Positions 33,332 to 38,252 of a stretch of DNA of 38,252 nucleotides are shown piece by piece. Source of the stretch: Pseudoxanthobacter soli DSM 19599 (GTDB lineage Bacteria; Pseudomonadota; Alphaproteobacteria; Rhizobiales; Segnochrobactraceae); assembly GCA_945898215.1 (NCBI GenBank), contig CAMDHY010000034.1:1-38252 (forward strand), in the 5' to 3' direction. The notes under the pieces were generated by a model. That model was given only the letters and a program-made list of their open reading frames with translations. It searched no databases and was not told the DNA's origin. Both the position numbers and the translations under genes were made by a program. Position 1 is the stretch's first letter; every line of letters starts with the position of its first letter.

Positions 33332-34081
33332 ATGAAGATCCTCGTGCCCGTGAAGCGGGTGATCGACTACAACGTCAAGGTCCGCGTGAAGCCCGACGGC
33401 TCCGGGGTCGACCTCGCCAACGTCAAGATGTCGATGAACCCCTTCGACGAGATCGCCGTCGAGGAGGCGCTGCGCCAGAAGGAAGCCGGCAAGGCGACCG
33501 AGGTTGTGCTCGTCTCGATCGGCGCCGACAAGGCGGCCGAAACGATCCGCACCGGCCTCGCGATGGGCGCCGACCGCGGCATCCACGTGAAGACCGACGT
33601 CGAGGTCGAGCCCCTGGCGGTCGCGAAGATCCTGAAGGCCGTGGTCGACGCCGAGGCGCCCGGCCTCGTCATCCTCGGCAAGCAGGCGATCGACGACGAC
33701 AGCAACCAGACCGGCCAGATGCTCGCAGCCCTGCTCGGCTGGGCCCAGGGCACCTTCGCCTCGAAGGTGGTGATCGGCGACGGCAAGGTCGACGTGACGC
33801 GCGAGATCGACGGCGGCCTCGAGACGGTGTCGCTGACGCTGCCGGCGATCGTCACCACCGACCTGCGCCTCAACGAGCCGCGCTACGCGTCGCTGCCCAA
33901 CATCATGAAGGCGAAGAAGAAGCCGATCGACGAGAAGTCGCCGGCCGATTTCGGCGTCGACCCGACGCCGCGCCTGAAGGTGGTCAAGACCGAGGAGCCG
34001 GGCGGTCGCAAGGCCGGCGTCAAGGTCGGCTCGGTGGCCGAGCTCGTGGCCAAGCTCACGGACGAGGCGGGAGTTCTCTGA
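33332..34081 (+). CDS. etfB: Electron transfer flavoprotein beta subunit
   Basis: ETF beta subunit, 249 residues, which binds AMP and docks acyl-CoA dehydrogenases. The start [20 protein letters not shown] and the [16 protein letters not shown] block are family markers. The recognition-loop region is [15 protein letters not shown], followed by [20 protein letters not shown], typical for binding partners and nucleotide. AGGA lies five bases before the ATG at 33332. Its stop overlaps the etfA start by one base (TGATG), consistent with 1:1 synthesis of the heterodimer. A TTGACA-type promoter lies upstream. Electrons pass on to ETF-ubiquinone oxidoreductase, encoded elsewhere. Confidence 0.96.
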   Translation: MKILVPVKRVIDYNVKVRVKPDGSGVDLANVKMSMNPFDEIAVEEALRQKEAGKATEVVLVSIGADKAAETIRTGLAMGADRGIHVKTDVEVEPLAVAKILKAVVDAEAPGLVILGKQAIDDDSNQTGQMLAALLGWAQGTFASKVVIGDGKVDVTREIDGGLETVSLTLPAIVTTDLRLNEPRYASLPNIMKAKKKPIDEKSPADFGVDPTPRLKVVKTEEPGGRKAGVKVGSVAELVAKLTDEAGVL

Positions 34082-35028
34082 TGACGACGCTGCTTCTCGC
34101 CGAGCACGACGGCGCCACCCTGAAGGACGCCACCGGCAAGGCGCTGACCGCCGCCAAGGCGATGGGCGGCGACGTGCACGTGCTGGTCGCCGGCTCCGGC
34201 TCGCGGGCCGCCGCCGAGGCCGCCGCCAGGCTCGACGGCGTCACCAAGGTGCTGCTGGCCGACGACGCCGCCCTCGCCCACGCGCTGGCCGAGCCGCTCG
34301 CCGCCCTCATCGTCCAGCTCGCACCGGCCTATGACGCCATCGTCGCCCCGGCCACGGCCTCGGCGAAGAACGTCATGCCGCGCGTCGCCGCCATGCTCGA
34401 CGTCATGCAGGTGTCGGAGATCATCGCAGTGATCGCGCCGGACACCTTTAAGCGGCCGATCTACGCCGGCAACGCCATCCAGACGGTGACGGCCACCGAC
34501 GCCCGGAAGGTCGTCACGGTGCGGACGGCCTCGTTCCAGTCGACCGGCGAGGGCGGCGCGGCCGCCCCCGTCGAGGCGGTGTCCGCAGCCGCGGACCCGG
34601 GCGTTTCGCGCTATGTCGGCGCCGAGCTGTCGGCCTCCGACCGGCCCGAGCTCGCCTCGGCGAAGGTGGTCGTCTCCGGCGGCCGCGCGCTCGGCTCGTC
34701 GGAGAAGTTCCAGGCCGTCATCGCGCCGCTCGCCGACGCGCTCGGGGCGGCGATCGGCGCCAGCCGTGCCGCCGTCGACGCCGGCTACGCCCCGAACGAT
34801 TGGCAGGTCGGCCAGACCGGCAAGGTGGTGGCGCCCGATCTCTACGTCGCCTGCGGCATCTCCGGCGCCATCCAGCACCTCGCCGGCATGAAGGACTCCA
34901 AGGTGATCGTGGCGATCAACAAGGACGAGGAGGCGCCGATCTTCCAGGTCGCCGACTACGGCCTCGTCGCCGACCTGTTCACCGCGGTGCCGGAGCTCGC
35001 CGCGGAAATCGCCAAGGTGAAGCGCTAG
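34081..35028 (+). CDS. etfA: Electron transfer flavoprotein alpha subunit
   Basis: ETF alpha subunit, 315 residues, carrying FAD. The N-terminal domain resembles EtfB ([20 protein letters not shown]). The C-terminal FAD domain shows [36 protein letters not shown] and [17 protein letters not shown], the signature of the family. The ATG overlaps the etfB stop. The next gene, for 3-hydroxybutyryl-CoA dehydrogenase, begins 140 bases downstream, so fatty acid or ketone-body metabolism genes cluster here. Standard length and intact motifs suggest a housekeeping ETF rather than the bifurcating type. Confidence 0.96.
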   Translation: MTTLLLAEHDGATLKDATGKALTAAKAMGGDVHVLVAGSGSRAAAEAAARLDGVTKVLLADDAALAHALAEPLAALIVQLAPAYDAIVAPATASAKNVMPRVAAMLDVMQVSEIIAVIAPDTFKRPIYAGNAIQTVTATDARKVVTVRTASFQSTGEGGAAAPVEAVSAAADPGVSRYVGAELSASDRPELASAKVVVSGGRALGSSEKFQAVIAPLADALGAAIGASRAAVDAGYAPNDWQVGQTGKVVAPDLYVACGISGAIQHLAGMKDSKVIVAINKDEEAPIFQVADYGLVADLFTAVPELAAEIAKVKR

Positions 35029-35168
35029 GCCCGTGCGGCGATGTCGCACGGCCGCTTGCCGACCGCCGCGCGTCCACCGACAATGAGTGCAGAGTGAGAA
35101 CGCGAAAGACGGACGACGTGACAGGACGGAGAGGCGCGAACGCGCCCGCGGCGGGATCGAACGGCATC

Positions 35169-36050
35169 ATGGCAGGCGAATTGAAGACCATCGGCGTGAT
35201 CGGCTCCGGCCAGATGGGCAACGGCATCGCCCACGTCTGCGCGCTCGCCGGCTACACCGTGCTGTTGAACGACGTCTCGCCGGAGCGCATCCAGTCGGGC
35301 CTCGCCACCATCAACGGCAACCTCACCCGGCAGCACGCCAAGGGCCTGATCAGCGAGGAGGCGAAGGTCGCGGCGCTCGGCGCCATCGGCCCCGCCAACA
35401 ATCTCGACGACCTCGGCGAGGCCGACCTCGTCATCGAATCGGCGACCGAGAACGAGCAGGTGAAGCGCAAGATCTTCGCCCAGCTCTGCCCGCTCCTGAA
35501 GCCCGAGGCGATCCTCGCCACCAACACCTCGTCCTTGTCGATCACCCGGCTTGCCGCCTCGACGGACCGGCCGGAGCGCTTCATCGGCATCCACTTCATG
35601 AACCCGGTGCCGCTGATGGAGCTGATCGAGCTCGTCCGCGGCATCGCCACCGAGGACGAGACCTTCGAGGCTTCGAAGATCTTCTGCGCCCGCCTCGGCA
35701 AGACGATCGCGGTGGCCGAGGACTTCCCCGGCTTCATGGTCAACCGCATCCTGCTGCCGATGATCAACGAGGCGATCTACACCCTCTACGAGGGCGTCGG
35801 CTCGGTGGAGGCGATCGACACGGCGCTCCGGCTCGGCGCCAACCACCCGATGGGGCCGCTGCAGCTCGCCGACTTCATCGGCCTCGACACCTGCCTGTCG
35901 ATCATGCAGGTGCTCTACGAGGGCCTCGCCGACACCAAGTACCGGCCCTGTCCGCTGCTCGTGAAGTACGTCGAGGCCGGCTGGCTCGGCCGCAAGACGC
36001 AGCGCGGCTTCTACGACTACCGCGGCGAAAAGGCTGTGCCGACGCGATGA
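35169..36050 (+). CDS. 3-hydroxybutyryl-CoA dehydrogenase
   Basis: NAD(P)-dependent 3-hydroxyacyl-CoA dehydrogenase of 293 residues. The Rossmann fingerprint GVIGSGQMGNGIAHV is at the N-terminus, NTSSLSITRLA carries the conserved serine and asparagine, and GIHFMNPVPLMELIE holds the catalytic His. The C-terminal dimerisation domain has the motifs DFPGFMVNRILLPMINEA and NHPMGPLQLADFIGLD. It interconverts acetoacetyl-CoA and 3-hydroxybutyryl-CoA, feeding poly-hydroxybutyrate or butyrate pathways. The ATG at 35169 gives the standard length; no strong ribosome site is seen. A possible promoter is TTGCCG/GACAAT (35056-35084). Its last four bases overlap the start of a sulfotransferase gene. Confidence 0.95.
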   Translation: MAGELKTIGVIGSGQMGNGIAHVCALAGYTVLLNDVSPERIQSGLATINGNLTRQHAKGLISEEAKVAALGAIGPANNLDDLGEADLVIESATENEQVKRKIFAQLCPLLKPEAILATNTSSLSITRLAASTDRPERFIGIHFMNPVPLMELIELVRGIATEDETFEASKIFCARLGKTIAVAEDFPGFMVNRILLPMINEAIYTLYEGVGSVEAIDTALRLGANHPMGPLQLADFIGLDTCLSIMQVLYEGLADTKYRPCPLLVKYVEAGWLGRKTQRGFYDYRGEKAVPTR

Positions 36051-37024
36051 CGGCCACTGACGAGGCGGCGCTGAAGGCGGCCAAGAAAGCTCGGAAGCAA
36101 GAACGACGGAAGCAGCGCCAGCAGCTGACGCCGGAGGAGCGCCGCCAGCGCCGCCGCGAACTGACGCCCGAGCAGATCAAGAAGCGGTCGTTCCGCAAGC
36201 AGAAGCAGACCGAGAAGCAGGCCCTGCCGCGCGCGGACGAGCAGCCCGATTTCAAGGTCGGCTTCCTCGTCGCGGGCGTGCAGAAAGGTGGCACCTCCAC
36301 CCTGCACGCCTACCTCGAGCGCCATCCGCAGATCGGCCTCGGCGGCTCGAAGGAACTACACTTCTTCGACGACGAGACGCAGGACTGGCGCGCGCCCGAC
36401 TATCAGCGCTACCACCGCCTCTTCCCCGTCTATCCGGACGCGACGGTCAGCGGCGAATGCACACCGGTCTATTTCTTCTGGCCGCCGTCGCTCGAGCGCA
36501 TCCGCGCCTACAGTCCCGACCTGCGCTTCATCGTCGTCTTCCGCAATCCGATCGACCGGGCGTTCTCGCAGTGGGCGATGGCCTATGCGCGGGGCGAGGA
36601 CGGCCTCCTGTTCGCGGAGGCGATCCGCGGCGGCCGCAAACGCGTCGCCGACGCCGGCGACATCGGACACTCGCAGCGCGTCCACTCCTATGTCGAGCGC
36701 GGCTTCTACGGCGCGCAGATGCGCCGCTTCCTCGCGCTCTATCCGCGTGCGCAGATCCTGCCGCTGACCTCGGAGGAGCTTTTCAGGAGCCACCGCACGG
36801 CGCTCGCCAAGGTGACGGCGTTCCTCGGCGTATCGCCCTTCCCCGACGACCTCGAGGCGCTGCACGTCAACAGCAAGAAGAAGCGCGTCGAGTATCCGTC
36901 CGTGCTGACACGTGCCGACGCGGCGCACCTCGCCGACGTCTTCCGCGACGACCTCGCCGAATTTCAGGCGCTCTCCGGCCTCGACGTCTCCGGCTGGCTC
37001 GACACCAGCCGCTATCCGGACTGA
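36047..37024 (+). CDS. Sulfotransferase coupled to the hydroxybutyryl-CoA dehydrogenase gene
   Basis: Sulfotransferase of 325 residues. The PAPS 5'-loop is VAGVQKGGTSTLHAYLERHP (QKGGTST about 79-85), the 3'-phosphate motif FRNPIDRAFSQW starts at 165, and YVERGFYGAQMRRFLALYP is typical of heparan-sulfate-like and bacterial Sulfotransfer_1 members. Residues 1-65 form a highly basic tail (KKARKQERRKQRQQ) with a repeated LTPEE-RRQRRRE / LTPEQ-IKKRS unit and no signal peptide. The ATG overlaps the dehydrogenase stop (ATGA), which is odd for an unrelated function. It is of a different subtype from the sulfotransferase at 28362, so the two probably use different acceptors. The acceptor is unknown. 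Confidence 0.88.
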   Translation: MTATDEAALKAAKKARKQERRKQRQQLTPEERRQRRRELTPEQIKKRSFRKQKQTEKQALPRADEQPDFKVGFLVAGVQKGGTSTLHAYLERHPQIGLGGSKELHFFDDETQDWRAPDYQRYHRLFPVYPDATVSGECTPVYFFWPPSLERIRAYSPDLRFIVVFRNPIDRAFSQWAMAYARGEDGLLFAEAIRGGRKRVADAGDIGHSQRVHSYVERGFYGAQMRRFLALYPRAQILPLTSEELFRSHRTALAKVTAFLGVSPFPDDLEALHVNSKKKRVEYPSVLTRADAAHLADVFRDDLAEFQALSGLDVSGWLDTSRYPD

Positions 37025-37051
37025 CCCGGACGGCGCCGATCGCCGCCGGAC

Positions 37052-37795
37052 TCAGTGCGCCGCGGGCTTCTCCGCGCCCTCGCCCTCCGCCGCCGCTTCC
37101 CCGGCCGCCGGGTCGATTGCCCGGCCGATCAGCGCCTTGGCGTCGGCCGAGTTCCACGCTGCCGGGCCGTGCAGCACGCCGAGCTGACAGCCCGTGCCGT
37201 CGACGATCAGCGTCGTCGGCATGCCGACGGCGAGCGCCCGGCCCTTCAGGGTGTTGAAGACGCCCATCGAGCGGTCGACATAGCGCGCCAGGCTGACGAT
37301 GTCGGTCTCCTCGAGGAAGCGCGCGTCGCGGCCGTCGTCGCGGGTGTCGACGTTGATCGCCACCACCTCGAAGGCGGGGCCGCCGAGCGCCGCCTGCAGG
37401 TCGTCGAGCGCCGGCATCTCCTCGCGGCACGGCGCGCACCAGGTGGCCCAGAGGTTGAGCAGCACCGTCCGGCCGGCGAAATCGGCGACCGTGCCCGGCG
37501 TGCCGTCGGGCCGCACGAAGGCGAGATCGCCCACATAGACCGGGGTCTCCGCCGGGGTGAACGCCGCCACCTCGCCGCGCACCACCTTGCGCAGCGCCTC
37601 GGCGGTTGGCACCGCACCCTCGCAGGAGACGACCTTCGTCTCCTCCTCGTTGCCTCCGAAGCCGCCCATCACGTATACCGCGCCGAGCCCGGCGACGATG
37701 CCGGCGACGGCGGTGATCGACAGCACAATGAGCGACGGGCGGCGGCGGCGCTTCACCGTCGGTTCGGCCGGGCCGCTGTCGTCTTCGTCACTCAT
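37052..37795 (-). CDS. tlpA: TlpA-like thiol:disulfide interchange protein
   Basis: Membrane-anchored periplasmic thioredoxin of 247 residues. The N-terminus is cytoplasmic and basic (KRRRRPS), then one span ([21 protein letters not shown]), then a periplasmic thioredoxin-fold domain with active site [13 protein letters not shown] (C120 and C123), the FEVVAINVD strand and the cis-Pro loop [11 protein letters not shown]. An insertion with [11 protein letters not shown] and a later Cys in GTGCQLG may form a second disulfide, as in Bradyrhizobium TlpA. It supplies electrons for cytochrome oxidase and cytochrome c maturation. I chose the ATG at 37795. It is divergent from argH across 74 bases, as in other rhizobia. 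Confidence 0.9.
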   Translation of the reverse strand: MSDEDDSGPAEPTVKRRRRPSLIVLSITAVAGIVAGLGAVYVMGGFGGNEEETKVVSCEGAVPTAEALRKVVRGEVAAFTPAETPVYVGDLAFVRPDGTPGTVADFAGRTVLLNLWATWCAPCREEMPALDDLQAALGGPAFEVVAINVDTRDDGRDARFLEETDIVSLARYVDRSMGVFNTLKGRALAVGMPTTLIVDGTGCQLGVLHGPAAWNSADAKALIGRAIDPAAGEAAAEGEGAEKPAAH

Positions 37796-37869
37796 CGCCC
37801 ATCGTCTCCGCTCTATCCGTCCGCCCGTCCCGCCGACCACCGCCGGCGCCAGCCCGGAGCCCACGCCCG

Positions 37870-38252
37870 ATGACCGAGACCGCCGGCCGCAACCGCATGT
37901 GGGGCGGCCGCTTCGCCGCCGCGCCCGATGCCATCATGGCCGAGATCAACGCCTCGATCGACTTCGACAAGGCGCTCTACCGCCAGGACATCGCCGGTTC
38001 GAAGGCGCACGTCGCCATGCTCGCCGATCGCGGCATCATCGCGGCGGACGATGCCCAGGAGATTGCACGCGGGCTCGACGCCGTGCTGGCCGAGATCGAG
38101 GCCGGCGAATTTGCCTTTTCGCGCGCGCTCGAAGACATCCACATGAACGTCGAGGCGCGCCTTGCCGAGCTGATCGGCCCGGCCGCCGGGCGCCTGCACA
38201 CGGCGCGCTCGCGCAACGATCAGGTGGCGACCGACTTCCGCCTGTGGGTGCG
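37870..38252 (+). CDS. argH: Argininosuccinate lyase (3' end outside window)
   Basis: The first 127 codons of argininosuccinate lyase, which splits argininosuccinate into arginine and fumarate. [22 protein letters not shown] is the standard N-terminus, [15 protein letters not shown] and [20 protein letters not shown] form the first conserved region of the fumarase/aspartase superfamily. The window ends inside the gene. The ATG at 37870 is the family start and is divergent from tlpA; the short gap between them must hold both promoters, but no clear boxes were seen. Confidence 0.96.
   Translation, partial: MTETAGRNRMWGGRFAAAPDAIMAEINASIDFDKALYRQDIAGSKAHVAMLADRGIIAADDAQEIARGLDAVLAEIEAGEFAFSRALEDIHMNVEARLAELIGPAAGRLHTARSRNDQVATDFRLWV

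Overview
The window is about 38 kb of GC-rich, densely coding DNA. Everything in it suggests the chromosome of an alphaproteobacterium, most likely of the order Hyphomicrobiales (Rhizobiales). This placement is inference from gene order and family content, not from a marker gene. The supporting blocks are parA-parB, a branched-chain aminotransferase next to a MarR/response-regulator pair resembling PetP/PetR, glnK-amtB followed by tesB and a ubiquinone-type hydroxylase, a twin-transmembrane protein with a cobalamin adenosyltransferase and etfBA-hbd, and tlpA divergent from argH. No rRNA, tRNA, CRISPR array, transposase or phage gene was seen.

Region by region. 1-2306: the end of parA, parB and an MBL-fold hydrolase, chained by 4-base start/stop overlaps. 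2388-7452: a short-chain dehydrogenase, a compositionally odd 137-residue orphan, a formylglycine-generating enzyme, a tyrosine phosphatase that may be read from a leaderless mRNA, and an MsbA-like ABC exporter. 7704-14155: a tricarboxylate uptake and sensing module. It has a TctD-type regulator, a TctE-type histidine kinase fused in one frame to a periplasmic substrate-binding domain, and the transporter tctCBA. 14156-15484: a structured leader and a TerC-family membrane protein, then a small convergent gene with its own terminator. 15485-19782: a repeat-bearing spacer, ilvE, and divergently a MarR regulator, response regulator and histidine kinase. 19879-22820: a YebE/DUF533-like protein and a FUSC/HlyD efflux pair.

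22997-25732 is nitrogen control: amtB and two PII genes, each PII gene preceded by a sigma-54-like promoter. 25882-28186 holds divergent tesB and a UbiH-family hydroxylase. 28362-31482 holds a sulfotransferase and a GSCFA-domain protein with a duplicated C-terminal module, probably acting on surface glycans. 31645-36050 is metabolic: twin-TM protein, adenosyltransferase, rhomboid protease, etfBA and 3-hydroxybutyryl-CoA dehydrogenase. A second sulfotransferase is translationally coupled to that dehydrogenase. The window ends with a TlpA-like thioredoxin and the start of argH.

The most unusual item is the 833-residue kinase/binding-protein fusion (8392-10893) beside its presumed cognate transporter. 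It would join ligand capture and signalling in one chain, or make a polyprotein cleaved at an internal signal-like segment. Also worth attention are the paired sigma-54-like promoters, two sulfotransferases with similar basic N-terminal tails inside otherwise conserved metabolic synteny, and the TerC leader.
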